Shown here piece after piece: positions 7,701 through 14,103 of a DNA stretch of 36,684 bases. The notes under the pieces were generated by a model. It was not told the origin of the DNA. It worked only from the letters and a program-made list of their open reading frames with translations, and searched no databases. Within the stretch, counting starts at the first letter, position 1. Each line of letters starts with the position of its first letter. The position numbers and the translations under genes were made by a program. This DNA comes from Shewanella sp. MBTL60-112-B2 (GTDB taxonomy: Bacteria > Pseudomonadota > Gammaproteobacteria > Enterobacterales > Shewanellaceae), in the NCBI RefSeq assembly GCF_019655055.1, contig NZ_BPFA01000045.1:1-36684 (forward strand), read 5' to 3'.

Positions 7701-7901
7701 ATTCGTCCTAAGGCGATGACAGTCGCAACTATCTTCTTCGGCCTGTTACCAATTATGTGGGGTAGCGGTACAGGTAATGAGGTGATGCAAAAAATCGCTG
7801 CACCTATGGTGGGCGGTATGGTCACTGCACCTATCTTGTCACTATTTGTTATTCCGGCGATTTACCTGTTAATTTATGGACGCAAATTGACCAAAGATTA
7901 G
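4764..7901 (+). CDS. cusA: CusA-type heavy-metal RND efflux pump
   Basis: A 1045-aa inner-membrane proton/metal antiporter of the HME-RND class, expected to move Cu(I)/Ag(I) from periplasm or cytoplasm to an outer-membrane channel. The three methionines that bind metal in E. coli CusA (M573, M623, M672) have counterparts at M574 (LLYMPTTLP), M624 (APLTMLETT) and M673 (RIDMLSTGV). The proton-relay aspartate has a counterpart at D406 (GAVVDAAIVMVEN). The Met triad favours Cu/Ag over Zn/Co/Ni. Start ATG 4764 is chosen because CGGAG lies 7 nt before it and the product begins MLERIISASIKQR as in relatives; a longer frame from 4686 would overlap cusB. A hairpin at 7950-7979 ends the unit. No TolC/CusC-type gene is present, so the channel must be encoded elsewhere. 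Confidence 0.96.
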   Translation: MLERIISASIKQRAMVLVLTAVIALIGYQAMRMTPLDALPDLSDVQVIVKTSYPGQAPQLVEDQITYPLSTAMLAVPGAQTVRGFSMFGDSYVYIIFEDGTDIYWARSRVLEYLSQTQGQLPDSVTPTLGPDASGVGWVFQYALVDRKGKHDLAQLRSLQDWFLKLELQSVEGVSEVATIGGMEQAYQIIVDPHKLALYQIDLMTVKNALDNSNSSTGGSVIEMAEAEYMITSTGYRQTLADFEEIPLGIVSESGTPVLMKDVAQLRTGPAARRGIAELNGEGEVVGGIVVMRYGENALATINNVKQKLKEVENGLPDGVELVITYDRSELILNSVDNLKHKVLEEMLVVAVICLIFLLHARSTLVAIISLPISILISFIVMNIIGVNANIMSLGGIAIAIGAVVDAAIVMVENTHKHLEHYREQHNGATPTGEAHWELVRKASVEVGPALFFSLLIITLSFVPVFALEAQEGRLFHPLAYTKTFAMAASAILAITLIPVLMGYFVRGKIPDERKNPISRFLIAIYEPTLRLVLRFPKTTILLAMLTLASAIYPMTKMGSEFMPELEEGDLLYMPTTLPSVSAGKAAEILQQTDRLIKTVPEVKRVFGKVGRAMTATDPAPLTMLETTIMLNPRDTWREGMTLEGIIAELQRTVKVPGITNAWVQPIKTRIDMLSTGVRTPVGIKISGANIEELQRIGTEIEAVVSKLPGTESAFAQRTSGGRYIDIEPDLKNAARYGMTLKDIQDVVQMAIGGMQVGQSIQGQERYPINIRYPRELRDSIEKLEDLPVLTKTGKYLPLGNLASISISDGAPMLASENGRLISWVFVDLKGVSIGEYIATARAALDKQISLPPRYSYSFAGQYEYMQRVEAKMQLVVPLMLAVIFMLLMMTFSSFIQASVIMLSLPFSLVGSAWLLYFLNFDFSVAVSVGMIALAGVAAEFGVVMQVYLNNSIRDRKLAGLYNKRSDLSEALIHGAVMRIRPKAMTVATIFFGLLPIMWGSGTGNEVMQKIAAPMVGGMVTAPILSLFVIPAIYLLIYGRKLTKD

Positions 7902-7949
7902 CACCAAAATCAGCTTGTATAGCTATTGTCTTATATAGCGATCATGTTT

Positions 7950-7989
7950 AATCAGTAGGGCGTAACTGCCCTACTGATTTTATTTATTA
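7950..7989 (+). terminator. Rho-independent terminator after cusA
   Basis: A perfect 12-bp stem (AATCAGTAGGGC, 7950-7961, with its complement at 7968-7979) closes a 6-nt loop and runs into TTTTATTTATT. It lies 48 nt past the cusA stop. Confidence 0.85.
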
Positions 7990-7992
7990 GGG

Positions 7993-8256
7993 TTAACCAC
8001 CCGACTCACTCACTACGCGTCCAGAACTCAGCAATCTTTGCGCTTCTCGTTCATCTCTATCTCTTTGCGCTTGAGTCGTACACTTACGCACTGGCATTCT
8101 AGAGCCTGTTACAGTGACTTTCTCACAACGGTAATCACTGCTTTTTTTATTTGTTTCTGCCGTTGCAACGCCATCGGAGTTTTCAGCCGTTGAGCCACAA
8201 GCAGATAACAGCACTACGGATGCGGATAATCCAATCCATTTCAATTTTTTCAACAT
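7993..8256 (-). CDS. Small predicted lipoprotein
   Basis: An 87-aa protein starting MLKKLKWIGLSASVVLLSAC. The LSAC lipobox puts the lipidated cysteine at residue 20, and the following GSTAEN does not carry the Asp+2 inner-membrane retention signal, so outer-membrane anchoring is likely. The mature part is polar, with two further cysteines (YRCEKV and VRKCTT) that could form a disulfide. The sequence around them, VTVTGSRMPVRKCTTQAQRD, is reminiscent of small Shewanella lipoproteins of unknown role. ATG 8256 is chosen over an in-frame ATG four codons upstream because GGAG sits at the right distance. It is convergent with cusA. No function is recognised. Confidence 0.8.
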   Translation of the reverse strand: MLKKLKWIGLSASVVLLSACGSTAENSDGVATAETNKKSSDYRCEKVTVTGSRMPVRKCTTQAQRDRDEREAQRLLSSGRVVSESGG

Positions 8257-8725
8257 TATTAACTCCATGGCTGAACGCCTTTTATTTTTATAAGTTTTTT
8301 TGTTTAAAATACATACTGGAAAACCAAGCTAGCAAACACACAAGTTAATCACAAACTCGCAACACAATCACAAACACACTTGCGGCAACAAAAAATTAAC
8401 ACAAATAAAAGTAAACAAAATCCTAACTAGAACCAAAAAACTTAATAGCAGCCAATTTTAGGCGCCTTCAAGCAATAACAACCTCACTTTGTTTGAGATT
8501 GTGACTGTTTAAAAATTGTTAACTCGAAAGAGGCTTACAGATAAATAGATACAAAATGATACGAGGTTATACCAATTGCTATAAGAGATTGAGTGCTGTT
8601 TGGTAATATTTAGCTGCCATTAAATTCTGCACAATAAAAATGCACAGGCTTGAGGCTGTGCATATTTGACGAATAATCATTACCAACAGTGAGTGCCTAT
8701 TGGCAGTAAAATAACAGCCTCAAAC
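8257..8725. other. Intergenic region with a G-poor strand-asymmetric tract
   Basis: It holds the leftward promoter region of the lipoprotein, no convincing ORF, and the VOC gene terminator at 8633-8663. From about 8325 to 8455 the plus strand is almost G-free (roughly nine G in about 125 bases by eye), made mostly of A with C and T (runs such as CAAACACAC). No repeat unit or coding potential was found in it. Confidence 0.45.
8633..8663 (-). terminator. Rho-independent terminator of the VOC gene
   Basis: On the minus strand, ATGCACAG and CTGTGCAT (8640-8663) form an 8-bp stem with an 8-nt loop, followed by TTTTTATTG. It lies about 63 nt past the VOC gene stop. Confidence 0.7.
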
Positions 8726-9508
8726 TTAATTCCCCATACGTAGTTCAATAATGGAAAAGAAGCCACCGCTTAGGTCGTTAATCACTGCAAATCGCCCAAC
8801 ATTGGGAATATCGGTTGGCGGCACACACACCTTGCCCCCCAACTGCTCTACCTGCTTAGCCTTTGTATCGCAATCTTCCACAGTGAAATAGATCATCCAA
8901 TGAGCTGGCATGTCACCCCATTCCTGCGTCATTGCCATCATGCCACCAATATCTTGAGAGCCCACCTGCCATTCGGTGTAGTCCATCCCCTCCAGATTAC
9001 TATCTCTAACACCCCAGCCAAAAATATGCGGATAAAACTGCTTAGCCTGCGCGGTATCACGACAAGCAAGCTCCACCCAGCATAAGGTATGCGTCTCTGC
9101 CGCACGTTGAGCACCGACATGGTTCTTAGCTTGCCAAAGAGCAAATCTTGCGCCTTCAGGATCTTGAACTATCGCCATTCGTCCTGCCTCGCCCACATCA
9201 TGAGGACCAATCAAAACAGTACCGCCAGAACCTGTGACATCGACCAAGGAAGCATCGAGATTTTCTACCGCGAAGTAAACCGTCCACTGCGTCGTATCGC
9301 CGTTAGCGACCATCTCTTCAGGCAACTGATACATAGCACCAATATCGTCACCATCGATAGCCAGCATGCTATAAGTGCCTTGCGGGATCGGCATATCGAC
9401 AACTTCCCAACCAAATAAAGCATTATAAAACTGCTTGCTGGCATCGATATCCAAAGAGGCTAACTCTATCCAGCATGGCTGGCCTTGAAAATACTGATCA
9501 ACTTTCAT
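8726..9508 (-). CDS. Two-domain VOC (glyoxalase/bleomycin-resistance fold) protein
   Basis: A 260-aa cytoplasmic protein made of two vicinal-oxygen-chelate domains (about residues 8-127 and 140-257). Each starts with a W-I/V-E-L-A-x-x-D motif (PCWIELASLDIDASKQFYN and LCWVELACRDTAQAKQFYP), has a central W-x-x-Y-F-x-V-E strand, and ends in a D-P-E-G-A-R-F-A-L-W or D-L-S-G-G-F-F-S-I type hairpin. The arrangement resembles actinobacterial CFP-30B/27-kDa-antigen-like proteins. VOC proteins often bind a metal for isomerisation, dioxygenation or drug binding, but the substrate cannot be read from sequence. The start codon and 5' leader fall inside the first copy of a four-copy tandem repeat, with a 9-bp hairpin immediately upstream. 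The gene ends at a good terminator. Confidence 0.88.
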   Translation of the reverse strand: MKVDQYFQGQPCWIELASLDIDASKQFYNALFGWEVVDMPIPQGTYSMLAIDGDDIGAMYQLPEEMVANGDTTQWTVYFAVENLDASLVDVTGSGGTVLIGPHDVGEAGRMAIVQDPEGARFALWQAKNHVGAQRAAETHTLCWVELACRDTAQAKQFYPHIFGWGVRDSNLEGMDYTEWQVGSQDIGGMMAMTQEWGDMPAHWMIYFTVEDCDTKAKQVEQLGGKVCVPPTDIPNVGRFAVINDLSGGFFSIIELRMGN

Positions 9509-10008
9509 TACTTGCGCCCTTGTTAACTCAACTCTTTGAGTTAAGACCTATATGGTCAGCCTGTCCAACTATCGACTATGTAAAGTGGCATGAATTACAA
9601 CAACTGATTGCGAACTGGCATTACTTGCGTCCTTGTTAACTCAACCCTTTGAGCTAAGCCTTTTGAGTTAGGCCCTATATGGTCAGCCTGTCCAACTATC
9701 GGCTCTGACAATGACATGAATTACAACAACTGATTTCAAACCTGCATCACATGTGCCCTTGTTAACTCAACCCTTTGAGTTAGGCCCTTTGAGTTAGGCC
9801 CTTTGAGTTAGGCCCTATATGGTCAGCCTGTCCAACTATCGGCTCTGACAATGACATGAATTACAACAACTGATTTCGAACCGGCATCACATGTGCCCTT
9901 GTTAACTCAACCCTTTGAGTTAAGCCTTTTGAGTTAGGCCCTATATGGTCAGCCTGTCCAACTATCGGCTATGAAAGTGGCATGAATTACAACAACCGAT
10001 TTCGAACA
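9506..10008. repeat. Four tandem copies of a 113-140 bp unit with nested 13-14 bp repeats
   Basis: Copies start at 9506, 9619, 9745 and 9885 (spacings 113, 126 and 140 nt). Each reads CATTACTTGCG or CATCACATGTG, then CCTTGTTAACTCAA, a variable CTTTGAGTTAGGC block, CTATATGGTCAGCCTGTCC, an ATCGGCT region and CATGAATTACAACAAC. The length steps come from the nested 13-14 bp CTTTGAGTTAGGCC-like unit, present once, twice, three times and twice in copies 1-4. Copy 1 contains the VOC start codon, so the array is an expanded VOC 5' leader. There are no spacers between copies, so it is not a CRISPR. Confidence 0.95.
9523..9544 (-). promoter_or_regulatory. Hairpin in the VOC 5' leader
   Basis: TTAACTCAA and TTGAGTTAA form a perfect 9-bp stem with a 4-nt loop, ending 15 nt before the VOC start and beside its weak AAGGG ribosome site. 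An equivalent 9-bp hairpin occurs in copy 4 (9902-9923), and slightly altered versions in copies 2 and 3. Translational or binding-site control is possible but unproven. Confidence 0.4.
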
Positions 10009-10080
10009 AGCAGCAGCAAAAGTCAGCTAATTAAGAATGAACTATAATCTATATCTAGCCATTATCATGGAAGATTGACA

Positions 10081-11274
10081 GTGCCTGTATTAATGCGAAG
10101 CATGCAATACCTCTTTGCACCGATTGCCATTACGTTCCTATGTATAGCAGTGACTCAACAACTCGCTTCAACATGGCAAGCTTGGCTGCCCAAAATTGAC
10201 GAGCTCCCCTATTACGTATTCGGAGTGTCTGCATTACTGGCATTACAATTTAACTTCAGCCGCGTTAGTTACCTGTCGTTACTATTGCTACTGTTTTACT
10301 ACCTGATACAAACCGACTCACAAAGCTCTGCCCAGGCAATATTTAACCGCGAGCAGATTTTAATAATCGGCACCTTTATCATTACTTTTTTTGCCATAAG
10401 CAAAGATCGCGCTCTGTTTTCACTGCACTTTATAAAAATGATATTTGGAGTAGCGCTGTGCTTTATATTGGCTCTCGGCTGGTATGCCACCATTTCAAAA
10501 CTAACTGACTTGGACGCTAAGCAACTCCTACCTAGTTCACTCCATTTACTGCTCTCTTTATACGTTCCAGTTGGCATAGCTTGCATCGTTGTTTGCATCT
10601 TCGTCGTTTGGCGATCAACAGGCGTTGACTCCACCATAGCTCTCACGCTTTTTGTTTGGTTATTTTATTATTACTTACCCAATGAACTGCCACTTTCAAT
10701 TCTGCTATCTTTACTGGCGATCGCCTACTTATGCTCTATCGTAGTTGAAAGCTATCACCTCGCTTACAAGGATGATCTTACAGGGCTATCATCTCGGCGC
10801 GCCTTAAATACCATGGCACTATCACTCAATAAGCATTACAGCCTCGCCATGATTGATATCGACCATTTTAAAACCTTTAACGACACCTATGGCCATGATA
10901 TTGGCGATCAAGTACTGCGATTAGTGGCTAGAAAACTGAGTAAGGTAAAAGGTGGCGGACAAGTATTTCGCTATGGAGGGGAGGAATTTACCATTGTGTT
11001 TGAGAATAAAGATATCGAGGTCGTACTCCCACACCTTGAAGATCTAAGGCGTAAAATTAGCGACTACAACATAGTTCTACGTAATGAAGGGCGTAAAGCT
11101 TCATCAAAGTCAGATCGAACGGCCAAAGATAAAGCCAACCCGATCGTCAACATTACCATTTCAATTGGTGTAGCCGAGCAGCGTGGTGAAACCACATTCG
11201 AAAACACCTTAAAGCGGGCCGACAAAGCCCTCTACCAAGCTAAAAACAATGGCCGTAACCAAGTGTTTGCCTAA
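10081..11274 (+). CDS. Membrane-anchored diguanylate cyclase (GGDEF)
   Basis: A protein of about 397 aa that should make c-di-GMP from two GTP at the inner membrane. The N-terminal half has seven or eight hydrophobic segments (to about residue 222), without a named sensor domain that I recognise. The catalytic domain starts near DDLTGLSSRRAL, with the metal/GTP segment MIDIDHFKTFNDTYGHDIGD, the active-site signature RYGGEEF, and SIGVA towards the end. The usual inhibitory RxxD site five residues before GGEEF reads KGGG, so product inhibition through that site is unlikely. A basic Ser/Lys-rich insert of about 20 residues (RKASSKSDRTAKDK) lies between the helix and the ITISIGVA strand. GTG 10081 is preferred because GGAAG lies 7 nt upstream; a TTG at 10075 is too close to it, and ATG 10093 is possible. 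Confidence 0.92.
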   Translation: MPVLMRSMQYLFAPIAITFLCIAVTQQLASTWQAWLPKIDELPYYVFGVSALLALQFNFSRVSYLSLLLLLFYYLIQTDSQSSAQAIFNREQILIIGTFIITFFAISKDRALFSLHFIKMIFGVALCFILALGWYATISKLTDLDAKQLLPSSLHLLLSLYVPVGIACIVVCIFVVWRSTGVDSTIALTLFVWLFYYYLPNELPLSILLSLLAIAYLCSIVVESYHLAYKDDLTGLSSRRALNTMALSLNKHYSLAMIDIDHFKTFNDTYGHDIGDQVLRLVARKLSKVKGGGQVFRYGGEEFTIVFENKDIEVVLPHLEDLRRKISDYNIVLRNEGRKASSKSDRTAKDKANPIVNITISIGVAEQRGETTFENTLKRADKALYQAKNNGRNQVFA

Positions 11275-11298
11275 CTCAAGCAGCAGTCTAGCAAACTA

Positions 11299-11331
11299 TA
11301 AGTCCCCTAAAGCTTTGCCTTGGGGGACTTA
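11299..11331. terminator. Shared hairpin between convergent genes
   Basis: TAAGTCCCC (11299-11307) pairs perfectly with GGGGACTTA (11323-11331) around a 15-nt loop. It lies between the diguanylate cyclase stop and the stop of the convergent HlyD-type gene. T-runs are short on both strands, so termination strength is uncertain. Confidence 0.6.
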
Positions 11332-11337
11332 AAAGAA

Positions 11338-12561
11338 CTAGATCGAGTAGAAGTAGTAGATTTGCGATTTCATTCTAATAACGATTCCACGGATCACATC
11401 TAAGAATGCTAAGAACTCGATAGGCTTGGTGCCAGAGATCCACGCGAGCCCAACGGAACCTACGGGAATATCGTAATCACCGGTTTCGGTCAGCTTAAGT
11501 CTGACAAAATGGTGTTTATTATTCAGGTTCTGCCCTGTGGTTTGCCTAACATTATCGTCCAATGCAACCAAACGCCCCTGTGATTCCCCTGTCGCCTCGA
11601 CGATACCCTCGACTTCGGCGCTAAACACCTTGCCCGGATAAACAGCTGAGGCAAATTCAGCTAATTGTCCGACCTTTACGTTACGAATAGCCTGATGGTT
11701 TACCCGCATCAGTACATACTTCTCATTGGTGTACATCTGCATGCGTGGTGCTACGCCCACATACTGGCCTTCGCGCATAATAAAGTTGGTTACATAGCCG
11801 TCTGTTGGCGCATAGATCTTAGTGTTATCTATGTTCCACTGGGCTTGAGCGACATTTTCATGCTCACTATTAAGATCCGACTGGCGACTCTCTACCGCTA
11901 ATCGAGACTTTTCAATATTCAGCAATGCCGTATGCTCAGCCATCTGCGCCTTCTCGATTTGAGTTGAGTAGGTCTGTACCTGTGCACTAGCGAGATCAAC
12001 CGCCGTTTGCTGCTCATCTAACTGACTCTTAGTGATCGTATCTGGCACCACACGGTTCTGCTCTACAAAACGTGCCAAAGTCTTCTGTTTCCAAGCTAAA
12101 TCTTTAGACGCTGCGACTAGCTGATTTTTAGTAATGCTAACGTCGGCTATCGCCACTTCATGCTGCTTCAAGGCTAGTTTTACATCTTCGTTAGCCAAAG
12201 ACAGGTTTACCTTTGCGGTTTCCTGCGCCACCAACGCCTTATTCAGCGCGATTTGATAGGGCTCGGCATCTAAATCATAGATCAGTTGGCCAGCCTCGAC
12301 CTTTTGGTTAGGTTGAATATAGATGTTCTCGACCTTACCGCGGATCTGTGAGTTTGCCGGACGCAGCTGAATATGTGGTGATTGCACCAAAGAGCCGCCA
12401 GACAGATCCATTGGTGTGTAATTCAATAAGCCAACCCATACAAACATCAACCAACCTGTACCGCCTAGGTAAGCAAAGGCCTTACTGTAAGTGTTCCATG
12501 GCATACCAACTAGGCGCAAAAGATAGATAAATAGTGCCCATACAGCTAAACCCTCAAGCAT
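11338..12561 (-). CDS. yiaV: YiaV-type HlyD-family membrane-fusion protein
   Basis: A 407-aa inner-membrane-anchored periplasmic adaptor. Residues about 3-48 form two hydrophobic segments (MLEGLAVWALFIYLLRLVG and AYLGGTGWLMFVWVGLL). A half barrel-sandwich domain follows (QIRGKVENIYIQPNQKVEAG, about 73-95), then a long Ala/Gln-rich coiled coil (about 105-225), the returning lipoyl half (IYAPTDGYVTNFIMREGQYV) and a beta-barrel. Such adaptors normally pair with a transporter, but none is present here. The partner is instead the DUF3302 gene immediately upstream, as in E. coli yiaW-yiaV. The start codon ATG 12561 lies inside the end of that gene (8-nt overlap), with GAGGAG about 8 nt before it. 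Substrate unknown. Confidence 0.85.
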   Translation of the reverse strand: MLEGLAVWALFIYLLRLVGMPWNTYSKAFAYLGGTGWLMFVWVGLLNYTPMDLSGGSLVQSPHIQLRPANSQIRGKVENIYIQPNQKVEAGQLIYDLDAEPYQIALNKALVAQETAKVNLSLANEDVKLALKQHEVAIADVSITKNQLVAASKDLAWKQKTLARFVEQNRVVPDTITKSQLDEQQTAVDLASAQVQTYSTQIEKAQMAEHTALLNIEKSRLAVESRQSDLNSEHENVAQAQWNIDNTKIYAPTDGYVTNFIMREGQYVGVAPRMQMYTNEKYVLMRVNHQAIRNVKVGQLAEFASAVYPGKVFSAEVEGIVEATGESQGRLVALDDNVRQTTGQNLNNKHHFVRLKLTETGDYDIPVGSVGLAWISGTKPIEFLAFLDVIRGIVIRMKSQIYYFYSI

Positions 12562-12901
12562 TGGTTTGCTCCTCTTTTACTGTCACTGCATTCGGTCCAA
12601 TATCGGATTCTTTCTCACGCCATACATCTCTAATTCGACGTAGAGCTTTCTCACCATCTACGAAGGCGACTATCACAGCAATCACCCAGACCCAATGCCA
12701 GATAAAGCCTATCCAGGTGAGCGCGGTGATCAGCCCTATCTGATGATGCTTCTCCTTGTGGGCCTTGTTTATCGGCATTTCGTGGATTTTCCAAAAGCCG
12801 TATGCCGCTGCAGCCACCGTTAGCACCATTACCACCGCAGCAACACTATGCAGCGCTGTATCAACTCCTGAATCAACGAATGGCATGCTGAACAAGCTCA
12901 T
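12554..12901 (-). CDS. yiaW: DUF3302 (YiaW-type) inner-membrane protein
   Basis: A 115-aa protein with two hydrophobic helices (about residues 17-35 and 52-75), a conserved short loop (IHEMPINKAHKEKHHQ) and a charged C-terminal tail (EKALRRIRDVW...KEEQTNA) expected in the cytoplasm. It fits the DUF3302 family, which travels with YiaV-like HlyD proteins, and the two are translationally coupled through an 8-nt overlap. The role is unknown; a small partner subunit of the adaptor is the natural inference. ATG 12901 is chosen because GAGG lies 9 nt upstream, while an in-frame TTG at 12916 is itself part of that ribosome site. Its promoter should lie in the 136-nt gap shared with the divergent AraC-type regulator. 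Confidence 0.8.
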   Translation of the reverse strand: MSLFSMPFVDSGVDTALHSVAAVVMVLTVAAAAYGFWKIHEMPINKAHKEKHHQIGLITALTWIGFIWHWVWVIAVIVAFVDGEKALRRIRDVWREKESDIGPNAVTVKEEQTNA

Positions 12902-12968
12902 AGATAGAAACCTCAAAAAAGTGTTTTGGCCGCGTAGTTTGCCAGCCCCAATATTAAGAACAAGACCA

Positions 12969-13014
12969 GATACACTTATGTATCAATTATCCCAACCTTA
13001 TGATTCAATAAGGT
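12969..13014. promoter_or_regulatory. Two dyads in the yiaWV / AraC-regulator divergent region
   Basis: GATAC-N6-GTATC (12969-12984) and ACCTTAT-N6-ATAAGGT (12995-13014) lie in the 136-nt gap between yiaW and the regulator gene. Both are symmetric enough to be operators. The second is 24 nt before the regulator start and could mediate autoregulation. Assignment to the AraC-type protein is inference. Confidence 0.4.
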
Positions 13015-13037
13015 CATATTAGGTTAGGATATTCACT

Positions 13038-14066
13038 ATGCTGCTCAACACCGCTTTTATTCGCTCTTGCTACATTGCTCCGGTATTAGAGGGGGTTGAG
13101 GCTCATTACGGTGTGCGGCCTGAGGACTTGGGGATCCCCAATCTACTGCTACAAGACAGGATGACGTTGATCCCGTTTACCCAAGTATCAACTTGGTTTG
13201 AGCAGATAGAGCGGCTTACAGGCGAAGCGGATTTTATGGTGAAAATCCAAAGCTACCTTAGTTTGGAAGGGCTGGAAGTTCCCGGAAAGTGGTTCTTAAG
13301 TGCCCCGGACTTGGCCATCTCTTTTAGACGAATAAACCACGGTATTTGCAGCTTCCAGTCTGGCGCTAGTTATTACGCTCAGCAGTCGGGAAAAATCTTA
13401 AAGTGGTGCTACTGCAATGATTTTGTAAAGGGAAAAGCACGCTCTCATGATTCGCTAAGAGTGGCTTTTACCCTATTCAACGCCATTAAAAACTACGTTG
13501 GCGATAGCTATAGCCCACGCAAAGTCAGGCTCAGTGGCCCGCCCATTCAACAAAAAGAAACAGAGCAACTCTTTGGCTGCCCAGTGTCCTGGAATGCGCC
13601 GCAAACTGAGCTATGGCTAGGCATCGACAGCCTGCTTATGTCTACCGACGATTACAGTTACACACAGGAACCCTTAACCGCATCGATTCCGCTGTCTCAA
13701 TTAGAAAAATATCTTAATATGCCGCAACCAACTGATACGCCTAAAGTGTTGTACGAGATGGTGAATTACTCACGCTATTACGGTTTACCAAACGTAAATT
13801 CGGTGGCGGCGCTGTTTGGGATCTCTCGCCAGCAACTGCAGAGACGATTACAGAAGCTTGGGTTCACCTTCACCTACCTGTCTGGCTATATTTTATGTAA
13901 TCAGGCAATTAAATATATGCTGGAGGGAATGAATGTGGCTGAGATTTCGACACGTTTAGGCTATGCCAATTCACATAGCTTTAGTCGTTCATTTACGCGC
14001 TTTCGTCGTCAAACACCGACTCAATATTTAAATAAGCTAAATCTAAGTAGCAAAAAGCCTCTTTAA
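13038..14066 (+). CDS. AraC-family transcriptional regulator
   Basis: A 342-aa DNA-binding regulator. The N-terminal two thirds (residues about 20-205) resemble the arabinose_bd/OruR-type ligand domain found in AraC proteins of this length. The C-terminal 100 residues (about 240-335) hold the double helix-turn-helix: VNSVAALFGISRQQLQRRL for the first and VAEISTRLGYANSHSFSRSF for the second, with the family's closing RRQTPTQYL. It is divergent from yiaW-yiaV across a short gap with two dyads, so it may control that pair and itself. The ligand cannot be predicted. The stop codon lies in the loop of its own terminator. Confidence 0.9.
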   Translation: MLLNTAFIRSCYIAPVLEGVEAHYGVRPEDLGIPNLLLQDRMTLIPFTQVSTWFEQIERLTGEADFMVKIQSYLSLEGLEVPGKWFLSAPDLAISFRRINHGICSFQSGASYYAQQSGKILKWCYCNDFVKGKARSHDSLRVAFTLFNAIKNYVGDSYSPRKVRLSGPPIQQKETEQLFGCPVSWNAPQTELWLGIDSLLMSTDDYSYTQEPLTASIPLSQLEKYLNMPQPTDTPKVLYEMVNYSRYYGLPNVNSVAALFGISRQQLQRRLQKLGFTFTYLSGYILCNQAIKYMLEGMNVAEISTRLGYANSHSFSRSFTRFRRQTPTQYLNKLNLSSKKPL

Positions 14067-14083
14067 AAGAGGCTTTTGTTTTT
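14053..14083. terminator. Bidirectional terminator overlapping the AraC-regulator stop codon
   Basis: AAAAGCCTCTT and AAGAGGCTTTT form an 11-bp stem whose loop is the TAA stop (14064-14066), followed by GTTTTTG on the plus strand. The minus strand also ends in a T-run, so it may serve the convergent mtr gene as well. Confidence 0.85.
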
Positions 14084-14103
14084 GATTGAGTCGCTAGTAA
14101 CGA

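Noticed and set aside
8900..9418. ORFs in other frames across the VOC gene
   Set aside because: The two VOC domains account for the coding signal here; the alternatives show no recognisable sequence.
9506..10008. CRISPR array
   Set aside because: Units are over 100 bp, directly adjoining and similar along their full length, with no unique spacers and no cas genes nearby.
11665..12743. Plus-strand ORFs opposite yiaV and yiaW
   Set aside because: They are shadows of well-supported minus-strand genes and have no family character or ribosome sites.
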